Origin: Microbacterium sp. ET2
GTDB lineage: Bacteria; Actinomycetota; Actinomycetes; Actinomycetales; Microbacteriaceae
Assembly: GCF_030347395.1 (NCBI RefSeq)
Contig: NZ_CP128170.1
Coordinates: 2,356,001 to 2,420,000, forward strand
Reading direction: 5' to 3'
DNA: 64,000 nt
Part shown: positions 1 to 9,727 of the stretch, one piece after another
How the letters are laid out: each line of letters begins with the position of its first letter
How positions within the stretch are numbered: the first letter of the stretch is position 1
Notes under the pieces: model-generated
The model's database searches: none
What the model saw: the letters and a program-made list of their open reading frames with translations, nothing else
Told to the model about the DNA's origin: nothing
Program-made: the position numbers and the translations under genes

Positions 1-1
1 G

Positions 2-769
2 TCGGTGTGCGAGGCCGGCGCGTGCCGCGCGCAGGACGTCTCGGCCTGGACCGAGGTGCAGGGCGGCGACGGACGCTGGGTGCCCGTCGACGTGACCCCG
101 CAGTACGCGCAGTCGCCGAGCCTCGAGGTCACCGAGCAGCGCGATCCCGAGAACGTCACCGAAGTGCTCCCCGACCCCGTCGAGGAGGTCGTGCCGCCCG
201 ACCCGACGCAGGAGGACTCGGCGCGCGATGACACCGAGGATGACCAGGCGGGTCTCGACCTCGCGTGGCTCTGGCCGATCCTGCGGATCACCGGCCTCGT
301 GCTCCTCATCCTGCTGGTGGTCCTGGGGCCGTTCCTGTCGGTCGTCCTCGCGAAGTCCCTGCGCCGGCGGGGCCGGCGTCGCCGGGGCGACGCGCCGACG
401 CGTGTGGCCTCGGGGTGGGACGAGTATGTCGACGCGGCGATCGACGCCGGCCGGGATGCACCTGCGTCCCTCACCCGCACGGAGTTCGCGACCGCCGTCG
501 ATTCGCCGGCGGGGCGGACGCTCGCCGCCGCCGCCGACCGCGCGGTCTTCTCCCGATCCGACGTCTCCGAGGCCGAGGCCCGCGAGTTCTGGCGGGGCGT
601 GGACGCCGAGCGGCGGCGGCTCCGCCGTGAGCGTGGCTTCTGGCGAGGACTTGCGGCGACCGTATCGTTGAGATCGTTCATCCGACATCTGTCGCCTGGG
701 GGCGACAGCCCGCGCACCGTCGAGAGGGGGAAGCGCCGGGGAGTCCTCCCTGCGCGCGCAACGACATGA
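2..769 (+). CDS. Transglutaminase-like membrane protein, C-terminal part (5' end outside window)
   Basis: This is the 3' part of a gene that begins upstream of the window. The first 40 residues contain 'AWTEVQ' and 'WVPVDVTPQ', which resemble the end of a transglutaminase-like domain, with the Asp of the Cys-His-Asp triad in 'VDVTP'. A Pro/Asp/Glu-rich linker follows, then one membrane segment (window residues about 85-118), an Arg-rich stop-transfer stretch and a cytoplasmic alpha-helical tail of about 110 residues. The arrangement matches TgpA-type proteins found in MoxR/DUF58/transglutaminase clusters. Its stop overlaps the next start by 4 nt (ATGA), so the two genes are translationally coupled. 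Family assignment is moderate because the catalytic Cys and His lie outside the window. Confidence 0.7.
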   Translation, partial: SVCEAGACRAQDVSAWTEVQGGDGRWVPVDVTPQYAQSPSLEVTEQRDPENVTEVLPDPVEEVVPPDPTQEDSARDDTEDDQAGLDLAWLWPILRITGLVLLILLVVLGPFLSVVLAKSLRRRGRRRRGDAPTRVASGWDEYVDAAIDAGRDAPASLTRTEFATAVDSPAGRTLAAAADRAVFSRSDVSEAEAREFWRGVDAERRRLRRERGFWRGLAATVSLRSFIRHLSPGGDSPRTVERGKRRGVLPARATT

Positions 770-2784
770 GCGCAACCGACGCATCGCTGGTCGTGACACT
801 GGGGGTCTCCAGCGCCCTGGTCGTGATCGTGATCTACGTGTGGACCGCCCTGGCTCTGGGCGCGGTCTTCCGAAAGTCCGGCGAGCAGAGCTGGAAGGCG
901 TGGGTGCCGATCCTGAACATCGCGGTGCTGCTCCAGCTCGGCGGCTTCTCGGGGTGGCTGGTCCTCCTTCTGCTGCTGCCCGTGCTCGGGCAGCTGCTGG
1001 TGTGGGTGGCGATGATCGTCGCGTGTCACCGCATCGGTCGGGAGTTCGGCTACGGCGCCGGGATGACCGTGCTCGCCGCGCTCCTCCTGCCGGTCTGGGC
1101 CTCGGTGCTCGGCTTCGGATCGGCCCGGTGGGTGGGAAGCGACGACGCCGGCCCCCGACGGAGCGTCAACCCCGAGCTCGGCGGCTCGGTCTCCGAGGCC
1201 GCCGGTGCGGACGAGGACGACTTCGATGATCGGGTGTACGGGGTCCCGACGGCGCGCGGCGCGGTGTACACCCCGCTCCTTCCGGCCCCCGACTACGCGG
1301 GCTCACGCGAGACCACCCGGAGCGAGGCGTCGTGGGAGGACACGGTGCGGGGTACCGGCGAGGGAGATCGCACCGAAGCCGATCTCGCCGACCCGGAACT
1401 GGATGAGGATTCCCCGACCGACGAGTCACGCCGGTCGGCCCCGGCTGTGGGACTCCCGCCTGCCGAACCGACGGACACCGCGCCGATCGCCACGGCGGCG
1501 GGCAGGGGCGGTCGCTATTCCGGCGCAGACGACGTCATGGGTGGACTGTTCGCCGAGCCCGAAGTGCCGCGCTTCACCCCTCCGGCAGCGGAGGACGTGC
1601 CCGCGGCGGAGCCGGCGGCAGAACCCGAACCTGCGGCGGAGGTCGCAACGGCGGCATCCGACCCCTTCTCGATTCCGTCGTGGCCGTCGGTGCCGCCCGC
1701 ATCTCGACCCGAGACGCCGGTGCACTCCGGACCGGTGTGGCCGTCGGTCGAGCCCTTCCGCCCGGTGCGCTCGTGGGACCCCGAGCCGGCGGAGGAGCCG
1801 GCAGCGGCGGCGGATGCCGTCGATGCGCCCCCTGCGCCGGGCGCCTCCGGGCCCGAGGTCGTCGCAGAGGCGGTCATCGGTGCACCCGCCGACGAACCGG
1901 AGCCCGGTGAGGCGTCGGAGTCGGGCGGCGCTGCCACCTCGCGCGCCGAGATCCGTCGCTCCGAGTCCGTGTGGAACGGGTTCGTCCTCGACCAGAACGT
2001 CACGGGCGAGGTCACGGGGGCCGTCACCGGCGCGCCCGCCCCGATCGCCGCGGTCCCCGGCGCCGCACCCTCCGCCGGCGGTGAGGAGATCCCGGGCATC
2101 CGTCGTCGAAGCACGCCCGCAGAGGGGGCCGCGGGCGGGGATGAGGCCGACCCCGCGGCATCCGCCCCGCTCTTCCAGGCCCCCCTCACCCGGGTGCCGC
2201 CCGCGGAGCCCGCTCCCGCGGCCGACCCCGCGTCGTCGGCGCCCGCAGACGACGAGCCGTGGCGGCCCGCGCACTCGCCGATGCCCGAGTCCGAGCCCTT
2301 CCCCGAGACCTCCGGTCCGGTGTCCGCGATCGCCGGGGCACCGGTGGCCGGCGCCCCGCGCGCTGCGGGCGGCTCGGTCTCGGCGCAGTACGCCCGCCCC
2401 GGGGTGCCAGATCTCGACGACGGACTCGACCAGACGATCGTCGCGCGCCGCCGCCGGACGAACTGGGCGGTCGTCACGCCGGCGGGGGAGTCGATCGCCA
2501 TCACCTCGGACGTCGCGATCCTCGGCCGAAAGCCCGCGCCCGACCCCGAGCACCCGCGCGCCCAGCTGATCCGGATCGACGACTCCACGGTCTCGAGCAC
2601 GCACGCGCGCCTGGAGCTTCGGAAAGACACCTGGTACATCCTCGATCTCGGCTCCACCAACGGCGTCGTGTTCGCCACCCTGATGGGGACCGAGGTCGAG
2701 GCGCCCTCGGGGGTCGAGGTCGAGGCGGGAGACCGCTTCTTCCTCGGCGACGCCGAGATCCGCCTGGTGCGCAGCAACAGCTGA
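766..2784 (+). CDS. DUF5684-like membrane protein with C-terminal FHA domain
   Basis: The 672-residue protein has three parts. The N-terminal 120 residues hold three or four hydrophobic segments with 'SWKAWVPILN', typical of small DUF5684-type membrane modules. Residues about 125-560 are a low-complexity Ala/Pro/Glu-rich, probably disordered linker. The C-terminus is a forkhead-associated domain (about 570-670) with the conserved 'GRK' (about 587), 'SSTHARL' (about 611) and 'STNG' (about 629) elements that bind phosphothreonine. FHA domains read Ser/Thr kinase signals, so a membrane-tethered phospho-reader is the likely role. It is co-translated with the upstream transglutaminase-like gene and followed 2 nt later by another membrane protein. 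Confidence 0.85.
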   Translation: MSATDASLVVTLGVSSALVVIVIYVWTALALGAVFRKSGEQSWKAWVPILNIAVLLQLGGFSGWLVLLLLLPVLGQLLVWVAMIVACHRIGREFGYGAGMTVLAALLLPVWASVLGFGSARWVGSDDAGPRRSVNPELGGSVSEAAGADEDDFDDRVYGVPTARGAVYTPLLPAPDYAGSRETTRSEASWEDTVRGTGEGDRTEADLADPELDEDSPTDESRRSAPAVGLPPAEPTDTAPIATAAGRGGRYSGADDVMGGLFAEPEVPRFTPPAAEDVPAAEPAAEPEPAAEVATAASDPFSIPSWPSVPPASRPETPVHSGPVWPSVEPFRPVRSWDPEPAEEPAAAADAVDAPPAPGASGPEVVAEAVIGAPADEPEPGEASESGGAATSRAEIRRSESVWNGFVLDQNVTGEVTGAVTGAPAPIAAVPGAAPSAGGEEIPGIRRRSTPAEGAAGGDEADPAASAPLFQAPLTRVPPAEPAPAADPASSAPADDEPWRPAHSPMPESEPFPETSGPVSAIAGAPVAGAPRAAGGSVSAQYARPGVPDLDDGLDQTIVARRRRTNWAVVTPAGESIAITSDVAILGRKPAPDPEHPRAQLIRIDDSTVSSTHARLELRKDTWYILDLGSTNGVVFATLMGTEVEAPSGVEVEAGDRFFLGDAEIRLVRSNS

Positions 2785-2786
2785 CG

Positions 2787-3314
2787 ATGACCGACCTCCC
2801 CGACGAACGGACGGCGCCCTCGAAGCGCCAGGCGCCCGCTGCGGCGGAACCGGTCGAGCAGACGGTGCTGTCGCGGCGTCAGGCCCCGGTCGAGACGACC
2901 GCCCCCTCCGTCCGGCGGGCCCCCGCCGAGGAGACGGTGGTGTCCGGGCGCGCGCGCAGCCGCGGCGACGGTGTCGACGAGTGGACGGTGCGCACCTCCG
3001 ATGCGCGGTCGACAGGCGTCATCCGTCCCGCCCCCGACGCCGGTGGCGAGGCGGATGCCGACGGGTGGGCGCGCACGGCCCGCCGCCCCGACACCGAGTC
3101 GGGCGTGTACGCCCCCCGCGCCGACACCGCCGCCCGCGTGGCGCGGACGGTCCCGGCGGCTCAGCCCGCACAGCCCGTCGTGGACGCCGCTCGCGCGGCA
3201 GCCGAGCGGCGGCGGCGGTCCCGGTTGCGCGCGGCGGCGGCCGTGGTGGTGGGGGTGGTGGTCCTGGCGGCGGCGGTGGTCGCGATCGTCGCGCTCGTGA
3301 CGCTTCCGGCCTGA
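2787..3314 (+). CDS. Hypothetical single-pass membrane protein with degenerate repeats
   Basis: ATG lies 2 nt after the FHA gene stop. The 175-residue product is cytoplasmic and polar up to about residue 145, then an Arg-rich stretch leads into one C-terminal hydrophobic segment, giving a tail-anchored topology. The N-terminal third carries imperfect repeats of the type S-x-R-x-A-P preceded by Thr/Val ('SKRQAP', 'SRRQAP', 'SVRRAP'). These Thr-containing repeats could be phosphorylated and read by the neighbouring FHA domain; this is inference from position only. No family was recognised. It is the last gene before the rpsL promoter. Confidence 0.7.
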   Translation: MTDLPDERTAPSKRQAPAAAEPVEQTVLSRRQAPVETTAPSVRRAPAEETVVSGRARSRGDGVDEWTVRTSDARSTGVIRPAPDAGGEADADGWARTARRPDTESGVYAPRADTAARVARTVPAAQPAQPVVDAARAAAERRRRSRLRAAAAVVVGVVVLAAAVVAIVALVTLPA

Positions 3315-3315
3315 A

Positions 3316-3344
3316 TTGCCCGGTCCCCGAAAGGGGCGTATCAT
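3316..3344 (+). promoter_or_regulatory. Candidate promoter of the str operon
   Basis: TTGCCC at 3316-3321 and TATCAT at 3339-3344 are separated by exactly 17 bases, a good housekeeping sigma promoter. Transcription would start near 3351, leaving an untranslated leader of about 209 bases before rpsL. No protein-coding region is seen in the leader. A small GTGGT-GAA-ACCAC hairpin lies within it. Confidence 0.65.
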
Positions 3345-3559
3345 TGAGCGGGTGTGCGCTCACGCGCGCCGTCCGCTGTGCCTCACGACTATCGGGTCCG
3401 GCGAGCGGCCGTCCCGGCGCCGCACAGGGATTGGTTCTGCGAACAGGCCACCCCCACGGCATATCCACCCTCGAAATCGCGTCAGGTCGTTCTGCTGCGC
3501 CGGTGGATCTGTGGTGAAACCACGACGCTGTCACCGTGCAGCACTGACAAGGAGAGAAC

Positions 3560-3928
3560 GTGCCAACCATTCAGCAGTTGGTTCGCAAGGGTCGCTCGCC
3601 CAAGGTCTCAAAGACCAAGGCGCCCGCCCTGAAGGCGAACCCGCAGCAGGCGGGCGTGTGCACCCGCGTGTACACGACCACCCCCAAGAAGCCGAACTCG
3701 GCGATGCGCAAGGTCGCCCGTGTGAAGCTCCGCAACGGGACCGAGGTCACCGCGTACATCCCCGGTGAGGGTCACAACCTGCAGGAGCACTCGCTGGTGC
3801 TCGTGCGCGGCGGTCGTGTGAAGGACCTCCCCGGTGTCCGCTACAAGATCGTCCGCGGCGCCCTGGACACCCAGGCCGTAAAGAACCGCAAGCAGGCCCG
3901 TAGCCGCTACGGCGCGAAGAAGGGTTGA
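3560..3928 (+). CDS. rpsL: 30S ribosomal protein S12
   Basis: The 122-residue product is a typical S12, a decoding-centre protein of the 30S subunit. The start is GTG at 3560, placed by the Shine-Dalgarno 'aaggagag' at 3549-3556. The lysines that mutate in streptomycin-resistant bacteria are present as wild type in 'TPKKPNSA' and 'GRVKDLPGV', so the sequence shows no sign of rpsL resistance mutations. It is the first gene of the str operon and lies 5 nt before rpsG. Confidence 0.98.
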   Translation: MPTIQQLVRKGRSPKVSKTKAPALKANPQQAGVCTRVYTTTPKKPNSAMRKVARVKLRNGTEVTAYIPGEGHNLQEHSLVLVRGGRVKDLPGVRYKIVRGALDTQAVKNRKQARSRYGAKKG

Positions 3929-3933
3929 GTTAG

Positions 3934-4404
3934 ATGCCTCGTAAGGGACCCGCTCCTCGCCGCGTCGTCGTCAACGACCCGGTCTACGGCGCGCCGATCG
4001 TCACCCAGCTCGTCAACAAGATCCTCGTCGACGGCAAGAAGTCCATCGCCGAGTCGATCGTCTACAACGCCCTGCGCGGCGTCGAGGCCAAGAACGGCCA
4101 GGACGCCGTCGCGACCCTGAAGAAGGCGCTCGACAACGTCCGCCCCACCCTCGAGGTCAAGAGCCGCCGCGTCGGTGGTTCGACCTACCAGGTGCCGGTC
4201 GAGGTCAAGCCGCACCGCGCCAACACGCTCGCCCTCCGCTGGCTCGTCAGCTACGCCAAGGGCCGTCGTGAGAAGACCATGACCGAGCGCCTCCAGAACG
4301 AGATCCTGGATGCCTCGAACGGCCTGGGTGCCGCGGTCAAGCGCCGCGAGGACACCCACAAGATGGCCGAGTCGAACCGCGCCTTCGCGCACTACCGCTG
4401 GTAA
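3934..4404 (+). CDS. rpsG: 30S ribosomal protein S7
   Basis: The 156-residue protein starts '[10 protein letters not shown]' and ends 'AFAHYRW', typical of S7, which nucleates assembly of the 30S head and contacts the E-site tRNA. In enterobacteria S7 is the translational repressor of this operon; whether that holds here cannot be seen. It follows rpsL by 5 nt and precedes fusA by 74 nt, a gap filled by a strong hairpin. Confidence 0.98.
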   Translation: MPRKGPAPRRVVVNDPVYGAPIVTQLVNKILVDGKKSIAESIVYNALRGVEAKNGQDAVATLKKALDNVRPTLEVKSRRVGGSTYQVPVEVKPHRANTLALRWLVSYAKGRREKTMTERLQNEILDASNGLGAAVKRREDTHKMAESNRAFAHYRW

Positions 4405-4415
4405 CCAGCATCCTC

Positions 4416-4448
4416 GCACCGGCCGGAGGCCACCCCTCCGGCCGGTGC
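4416..4448 (+). promoter_or_regulatory. Strong intra-operon hairpin between rpsG and fusA
   Basis: A perfect inverted repeat has arms at 4416-4429 and 4435-4448 (14 base pairs, GCACCGGCCGGAGG on the left) and a 5-base loop. No run of T follows, so it is probably not a full Rho-independent terminator. It could act as an attenuator, a processing site or a stability element that sets the ratio of S12/S7 to EF-G. Confidence 0.7.
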
Positions 4449-4478
4449 AGCCCGACACCAAGGTAAGGAAGACACCCC

Positions 4479-6593
4479 GTGGCACAAGAAGTGCTCACCG
4501 ACCTCAAGAAGGTCCGCAACATCGGCATCATGGCGCACATCGATGCCGGCAAGACGACGACGACCGAGCGCATCCTCTTCTACACGGGCGTCAACCACAA
4601 GATCGGCGAGACCCACGACGGCGCCGCCACCACCGACTGGATGGAGCAGGAGCAGGAGCGTGGCATCACGATCACCTCCGCGGCCGTCACCTGCTTCTGG
4701 GAAAAGAACCAGATCAACATCATCGACACCCCCGGGCACGTCGACTTCACCGTCGAGGTGGAGCGCTCGCTCCGCGTGCTCGACGGCGCCGTCGCCGTCT
4801 TCGACGGCAAGGAGGGCGTCGAGCCCCAGTCCGAGACGGTGTGGCGTCAGGCCGACAAGTACGACGTCCCCCGCATCTGCTTCGTCAACAAGATGGACAA
4901 GCTCGGTGCCGACTTCTACTTCACCGTCGACACGATCGTCAACCGCCTGAAGGCCAAGCCCCTCGTGCTGCAGATCCCGATCGGCGCCGAGAACGACTTC
5001 GTCGGCGTCGTCGACCTCGTCTACATGCGTGCCCTGGTGTGGCCCGGCGATGCCAAGGGTGACGTGACCATGGGCGCCAAGTACGAGATCCAGGAGATCC
5101 CGGCCGACCTGGTGGACAAGGCGAACGAGTACCGCGAGATGCTCATGGAGACCGTCGCCGAGAGCGACGAGGTTCTCCTGGAGAAGTACTTCGGCGGTGA
5201 GGAGCTCACCCACGAGGAGATCAAGGGCGCCATCCGCAAGATGACGATCGCCAGCGAGGTCTACCCCGTGCTGTGCGGCTCGGCCTTCAAGAACCGCGGT
5301 GTGCAGCCGATGCTCGACGCGGTCGTGGACTACCTCCCTTCGCCCCTGGACGTCCCCGCCATCGAGGCGAAGGACCCCAAGAACGAAGAGATCATCATCG
5401 AGCGTCACCCCGACCGCGATGAGCCGTTCACGGCGCTGGCGTTCAAGATCGTCACGCACCCGTTCTTCGGTCGCCTCACCTACATCCGCGTGTACTCGGG
5501 TCACCTCGACTCCGGTGCCCAGGTCGTCAACGCGACCAAGGGCAAGAAGGAGCGCATCGGGAAGATCTTCCAGATGCACGCCAACAAGGAGATGCCGGTC
5601 GACTCCGTCACCGCGGGTCACATCTACGCCGTCATCGGCCTGAAGGACACCACCACGGGCGACACGCTGTCCGACAGCAGCAACCAGGTGGTCCTGGAGT
5701 CGATGACGTTCCCCGAGCCGGTCATCGAGGTCGCCATCGAGCCCAAGACCAAGGCCGACCAGGAGAAGCTGGGTCTTGCGATCCAGAAGCTCGCCGAAGA
5801 GGACCCGACGTTCCGCGTGGAGCAGAACTCCGAGACCGGCCAGACCGTGATCCGCGGTATGGGAGAGCTGCACCTGGACATCCTCGTCGACCGCATGAAG
5901 CGCGAGTTCAAGGTCGAGGCGAACGTCGGAAAGCCCCAGGTGGCGTACCGCGAGACGATCCGCAAGACCGTCGAGCGTCACGACTATACCCACAAGAAGC
6001 AGACCGGTGGTTCGGGTCAGTTCGCGAAGATCCAGTTCGCGATCGAGCCGCTCGAGGTCACGGCCGACAAGACGTACGAGTTCGAGAACAAGGTCACCGG
6101 TGGCCGCATCCCGCGCGAGTACATCCCTTCGGTCGACGCCGGCTTCCAGGACGCGATGAACGTCGGTGTCCTGGCGGGCTACCCGATGGTCGGCGTGAAG
6201 GCCATCCTCCTCGACGGTGCGGCGCACGACGTCGACTCGTCGGAGATGGCGTTCAAGATCGCCGGGTCGATGGGCTTCAAGGAGGCCATCCGCAAGGCGA
6301 ACCCCGTCATCCTCGAGCCGATCATGGCCGTCGAGGTGCGTACTCCCGAGGAGTACATGGGCGACGTCATCGGCGACCTGAACTCCCGTCGTGGGCAGAT
6401 CCAGTCGATGGAGGATGCCGCCGGCGTCAAGGTGGTGCGTGCCAACGTGCCGCTGTCGGAGATGTTCGGCTACATCGGCGACCTGCGCTCGAAGACCTCG
6501 GGCCGTGCTGTGTACTCCATGGAGTTCGACAGCTACGCCGAGGTTCCGCGCAACGTCATGGACGAGATCGTCCAGAAGACCAAGGGCGAGTAA
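4479..6593 (+). CDS. fusA: Elongation factor G
   Basis: The 704-residue translational GTPase moves tRNA and mRNA through the ribosome after peptide transfer. G-domain motifs are visible: 'AHIDAGKTT' (G1, about residues 20-28), 'DTPGH' (G3) and 'NKMD' (G4), followed by domains II-V ending '[11 protein letters not shown]'. The start is GTG at 4479, preceded by 'aaggaag'. Length is normal for a bacterial EF-G. It lies in the conserved str order between rpsG and tuf. Confidence 0.98.
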   Translation: MAQEVLTDLKKVRNIGIMAHIDAGKTTTTERILFYTGVNHKIGETHDGAATTDWMEQEQERGITITSAAVTCFWEKNQINIIDTPGHVDFTVEVERSLRVLDGAVAVFDGKEGVEPQSETVWRQADKYDVPRICFVNKMDKLGADFYFTVDTIVNRLKAKPLVLQIPIGAENDFVGVVDLVYMRALVWPGDAKGDVTMGAKYEIQEIPADLVDKANEYREMLMETVAESDEVLLEKYFGGEELTHEEIKGAIRKMTIASEVYPVLCGSAFKNRGVQPMLDAVVDYLPSPLDVPAIEAKDPKNEEIIIERHPDRDEPFTALAFKIVTHPFFGRLTYIRVYSGHLDSGAQVVNATKGKKERIGKIFQMHANKEMPVDSVTAGHIYAVIGLKDTTTGDTLSDSSNQVVLESMTFPEPVIEVAIEPKTKADQEKLGLAIQKLAEEDPTFRVEQNSETGQTVIRGMGELHLDILVDRMKREFKVEANVGKPQVAYRETIRKTVERHDYTHKKQTGGSGQFAKIQFAIEPLEVTADKTYEFENKVTGGRIPREYIPSVDAGFQDAMNVGVLAGYPMVGVKAILLDGAAHDVDSSEMAFKIAGSMGFKEAIRKANPVILEPIMAVEVRTPEEYMGDVIGDLNSRRGQIQSMEDAAGVKVVRANVPLSEMFGYIGDLRSKTSGRAVYSMEFDSYAEVPRNVMDEIVQKTKGE

Positions 6594-6719
6594 CCCTCCG
6601 GGGCTGCGCGCACACCAACCACCAGAAACCCTCTCTACTACACTGAGAGCCATCCCCGTAGACGACCGGTCGCAAACCAGTGCCCGGAACTTCTACACGA
6701 CCGTCCTGAGGAGGACCCA

Positions 6720-7913
6720 GTGGCTAAGGCCAAGTTCGAGCGGACCAAGCCGCACGTGAACATCGGAACGATCGGTCACGTCGACCACGGCAAGACCACG
6801 CTCACCGCCGCGATCTCGAAGGTGCTCGCCGACAAGTACCCGTCGGCCACCAACGTTCAGCGCGACTTCGCGTCGATCGACTCGGCTCCCGAGGAGCGTC
6901 AGCGCGGTATCACCATCAACATCTCGCACGTCGAGTACGAGACCCCCAAGCGTCACTACGCTCACGTGGACGCCCCGGGTCACGCCGACTACATCAAGAA
7001 CATGATCACCGGTGCCGCCCAGATGGACGGCGCGATCCTCGTGGTCGCCGCCACCGACGGCCCGATGGCTCAGACCCGTGAGCACGTTCTGCTCGCCAAG
7101 CAGGTCGGCGTGCCCTACCTGATGGTCGCGCTGAACAAGGCCGACATGGTCGACGACGAGGAGATCCTGGAGCTCGTCGAGCTCGAGGTCCGCGAGCTGC
7201 TGTCCAGCCAGGGCTTCCCCGGCGACGACGCTCCGGTCGTCCGCGTCTCGGGCCTGAAGGCGCTCGAGGGTGACGACAAGTGGGTCGAGTCGATCGTCGA
7301 GCTGATGGACGCCGCCGACGAGTCCATCCCCGACCCGGTGCGTGACAAGGACAAGCCGTTCCTCATGCCCATCGAGGATGTCTTCACCATCACCGGTCGT
7401 GGCACCGTCGTCACGGGCCGCGCCGAGCGTGGCACCCTCGCCATCAACTCCGAGGTCGAGATCGTCGGCATCCGCCCGACGCAGAAGACCACGGTCACCG
7501 GTATCGAGATGTTCCACAAGCAGCTCGACGAGGCGTGGGCCGGCGAGAACTGTGGTCTGCTCCTTCGTGGTCTCAAGCGTGACGACGTCGAGCGCGGCCA
7601 GGTCGTCGTGAAGCCCGGTTCGGTCACCCCGCACACCAACTTCGAGGGCACGGCGTACATCCTGTCCAAGGAGGAGGGCGGCCGTCACAACCCGTTCTTC
7701 ACGAACTACCGTCCGCAGTTCTACTTCCGCACCACCGACGTCACCGGCGTCATCTCGCTGCCCGAGGGCACCGAGATGGTCATGCCCGGCGACACCACCG
7801 ACATGACGGTCGAGCTGATCCAGCCGATCGCCATGGAGGAGGGCCTCGGCTTCGCGATCCGTGAGGGTGGCCGCACCGTCGGCGCCGGCACGGTGACCAA
7901 GATCCTCAAGTGA
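6720..7913 (+). CDS. tuf: Elongation factor Tu
   Basis: The 397-residue product delivers aminoacyl-tRNA to the ribosome. It carries 'GHVDHGKTT' (G1), 'DAPGH' (G3) and 'NKAD' (G4), then domains 2 and 3 up to '[10 protein letters not shown]'. The start is GTG at 6720 with the Shine-Dalgarno 'gaggagg' just upstream. The 126-base gap after fusA could hold an extra promoter (TACACT at 6639-6644), but no convincing -35 box is seen. A strong terminator follows, so this is the last gene of the operon. It is the only tuf in the window. Confidence 0.98.
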   Translation: MAKAKFERTKPHVNIGTIGHVDHGKTTLTAAISKVLADKYPSATNVQRDFASIDSAPEERQRGITINISHVEYETPKRHYAHVDAPGHADYIKNMITGAAQMDGAILVVAATDGPMAQTREHVLLAKQVGVPYLMVALNKADMVDDEEILELVELEVRELLSSQGFPGDDAPVVRVSGLKALEGDDKWVESIVELMDAADESIPDPVRDKDKPFLMPIEDVFTITGRGTVVTGRAERGTLAINSEVEIVGIRPTQKTTVTGIEMFHKQLDEAWAGENCGLLLRGLKRDDVERGQVVVKPGSVTPHTNFEGTAYILSKEEGGRHNPFFTNYRPQFYFRTTDVTGVISLPEGTEMVMPGDTTDMTVELIQPIAMEEGLGFAIREGGRTVGAGTVTKILK

Positions 7914-7936
7914 TCTCCGCGCCCTAGGCGCACCCA

Positions 7937-7967
7937 CGAAAGCCCCCGGGTCTCCCGGGGGCTTTCG
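7937..7967 (+). terminator. Terminator of the str operon
   Basis: A 14-base-pair perfect stem, arms 7937-7950 and 7954-7967 (CGAAAGCCCCCGGG on the left), closes on a 3-base TCT loop 23 bases after the tuf stop codon. The descending arm contains CTTT rather than a true T run, as is common in GC-rich actinobacteria. Confidence 0.85.
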
Positions 7968-8376
7968 CTGTGCGTGCGCCCGCGTCCGCGACGGGATGTG
8001 CGCCTTCGCCGCGGCGCGCGGGAGGAGATCGGCCAAGCGCAGGACGGCTCCGCCCACCGCAACCTTGACGGTGCTTATCTCCTCCGGTGTGCGCGCGATC
8101 GCGTGTTTTCGCGGATCTCACCGACGCGTCACCAACCGTTTTCCGAAATCTCGTCGCCGGATGTTGCATGAAGCACGCTTCTTTGGTTGACTGCTGATCG
8201 CAGGGAGTGGAAAACGCATACTAGTCCGCCAGGAATGACGGACGATCCTCGCAGAGCATTGCTTCTCGACCCCGTGCGCTGATCGATCTCCTCCCGGGTG
8301 CGGCGAGGGCGTGCAGTCGGCGCGCCTGCGTGCGATTGGGAGCGTGCGGCGCGGGCGCGCAGCGGGGCGTGAGGGC
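7968..8376. other. Intergenic region after the tuf terminator
   Basis: About 410 bases separate the tuf terminator from the end of the convergent minus-strand gene. No convincing coding region is present: the short open frames have no homology I recognise. Bases about 8100-8240 are clearly less GC-rich than their surroundings, with runs such as GTTTTC and GGAAAAC. A small GCGTGAG/CTCACGC inverted repeat at 8367-8382 overlaps the stop codon of the minus-strand gene and may be part of its terminator. No tRNA was found. Confidence 0.5.
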
Positions 8377-9324
8377 TCACGCGCGGTGGAGACCCTGCGC
8401 CACCGCACGCATGATGCGCTCCTGGACCTCGGGCCACTGGTGGACCACCTGCTCGTATCCGACGCGGATCACGTGATAGCCGAGCAGCATGAGCTCGGCG
8501 TCGTGGGTGATGTCGCTCGTGCGCTGGGGGCCGGTGTGCGTCGCGCCGTCGATCTGCAGCACCAGGCGATCCCCGATGAGGAGGTCGACGCGGTGGCCCC
8601 CGATCCAGACCTGACGGCGCAAGGGCAGCCCGAGCCAGCGGAGCCGTGGCACCACGAGCGTCTCCAGCCCAGAGTCGGAGAAGATGTCGGCGGCGTCCAG
8701 AAGCGCGCGGGCGGCGGGCGAAAGGGGCAGGCGTGCGAGGGCGTCAGGCGTCGTGAGACCGCGGCGGAACGCCGATTCCCAGACGACGAGAGCGTCTTCG
8801 AAGGGGAGGCAGCCGGCAGTGGAGACGAGCACGTTCTCGATGCCGTCGACGAGGCTGTTGGGAGGCCGCGGCACCGCCGGCGTCGCCCAGTGGACCGTCG
8901 CTGCGAGACGCCCGGCGCGACCCGAGTGAGGCGGCGCGGCGACGTGCGGCGTCTTCGAGGGATGCAGCACGAAGAGTCCCAGCCGCTCCGCCTGGGTGAC
9001 GCAGGTCAGGACGACCCCGTGCCGGGCGGCCGCCATGAGGCGAGGGTCAGCGGTCGGAAGAGCGACCCATCCCTTGCGCAGCCGAAGCAGCGCCCCGTCG
9101 GCGCAGAGGCGGTCGATGACGTGCCGGCTGTGACCGCCCCGCTTCAGCGCCGCCACCGACGAGATGCCGTCGATGCGAGCGACAGCGGCGAGCACCTCCT
9201 CGCGGCGGCGCCGCACCGCGGCATCCCTCTTCGATTCGACGACGATCACCCTCTCAGGGTGGTGCCGTTGCGAATGTCGGCGGGGATCGGTCGCGCGATC
9301 TGTGCATGGATGACGACGCGGCAC
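8377..9324 (-). CDS. AbiEi-like / DUF559 domain protein (nuclease-fold, function unknown)
   Basis: Up to 315 residues. The middle part (about 40-100 from the upstream start) looks like a winged-helix of the type seen in AbiEi antitoxins ('LRKGWVALP'). The C-terminus (about 230-315) has the DUF559/Vsr-like pattern 'RVDLLIGDRLVLQIDG', then 'HDAELMLLGYHVIRVGYEQV', a PD-(D/E)XK-type nuclease fold. Two GTG starts are possible, 9324 and 9249; the shorter form begins 'VIVVESKR' and is the more natural protein start, but neither has a good Shine-Dalgarno. It is oriented against the ribosomal operons around it and shares its upstream region with the small gene at 9497. Cellular role is unknown. Confidence 0.75.
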   Translation of the reverse strand: MPRRHPCTDRATDPRRHSQRHHPERVIVVESKRDAAVRRRREEVLAAVARIDGISSVAALKRGGHSRHVIDRLCADGALLRLRKGWVALPTADPRLMAAARHGVVLTCVTQAERLGLFVLHPSKTPHVAAPPHSGRAGRLAATVHWATPAVPRPPNSLVDGIENVLVSTAGCLPFEDALVVWESAFRRGLTTPDALARLPLSPAARALLDAADIFSDSGLETLVVPRLRWLGLPLRRQVWIGGHRVDLLIGDRLVLQIDGATHTGPQRTSDITHDAELMLLGYHVIRVGYEQVVHQWPEVQERIMRAVAQGLHRA

Positions 9325-9496
9325 GCGTGTGCAGGAGAGGTCGCGTTCGCAAGTCGGAGGACATCAGCACAAGGGAGGATGGATGCGGCGGCGGACGCCT
9401 CCCACGCGTCGATCCCCTCCGGTCTGCCGCCGACGGTCCCTCTTCGGCGCGAGAAGGAGCATGATGGTTCGCACAACCCTCGCGAAGGAGCAGGCA

Positions 9497-9712
9497 ATGG
9501 GCATCGACGACATGGTGAATCAGGGCAAGCAGTTCCTCGACCAGAACAAGAACAAGATCGGCGAGACGCTGAAGTCGGAGCAGGCAGAGGGCGTCAGCGA
9601 CAAGGCCCTCGATGCCGCGGCCGAGTTCGTCAAGAAGATCGCTCCGGACAGCGTCGATCAGCACGTCGACGGTGTCCGCGACAACATCGACAAGCACATC
9701 GGCAACCAGTAG
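9497..9712 (+). CDS. MT0933/Rv0909-type antitoxin-like small protein
   Basis: The 71-residue, highly charged helical protein starts 'MGIDDMVNQGKQ' and ends 'DNIDKHIGNQ'. This matches the MT0933-like antitoxin family (Rv0909 type), named from a predicted mycobacterial toxin-antitoxin pair. The chosen ATG has 'aaggag' six bases upstream; an ATG at 9464 in the same frame, also behind an 'aaggag', would add 11 residues. The usual partner, an SRPBCC-fold protein (Rv0910 type), is not adjacent. In many actinobacteria such proteins are solitary, so antitoxin activity should not be assumed. Confidence 0.7.
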   Translation: MGIDDMVNQGKQFLDQNKNKIGETLKSEQAEGVSDKALDAAAEFVKKIAPDSVDQHVDGVRDNIDKHIGNQ

Positions 9713-9727
9713 CCGAAGCACGGCGCC

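Noticed and set aside
1515..3344. A 609-codon minus-strand open frame across the FHA gene
   Set aside because: Low-complexity Gly/Ala/Ser translation without motifs; the plus-strand FHA protein has clear domains and coupled starts.
4392..6653. A 753-codon open frame antisense to fusA
   Set aside because: It is rich in Asp, His, Val and Leu without any recognisable domain, as expected for the complement of a high-GC gene; fusA on the plus strand is unmistakable.
8100..8376. Small genes or a small RNA in the less GC-rich region after tuf
   Set aside because: Short open frames give Arg-rich translations without homology, and no promoter-terminator pair bounds an RNA. Left as unexplained intergenic DNA.
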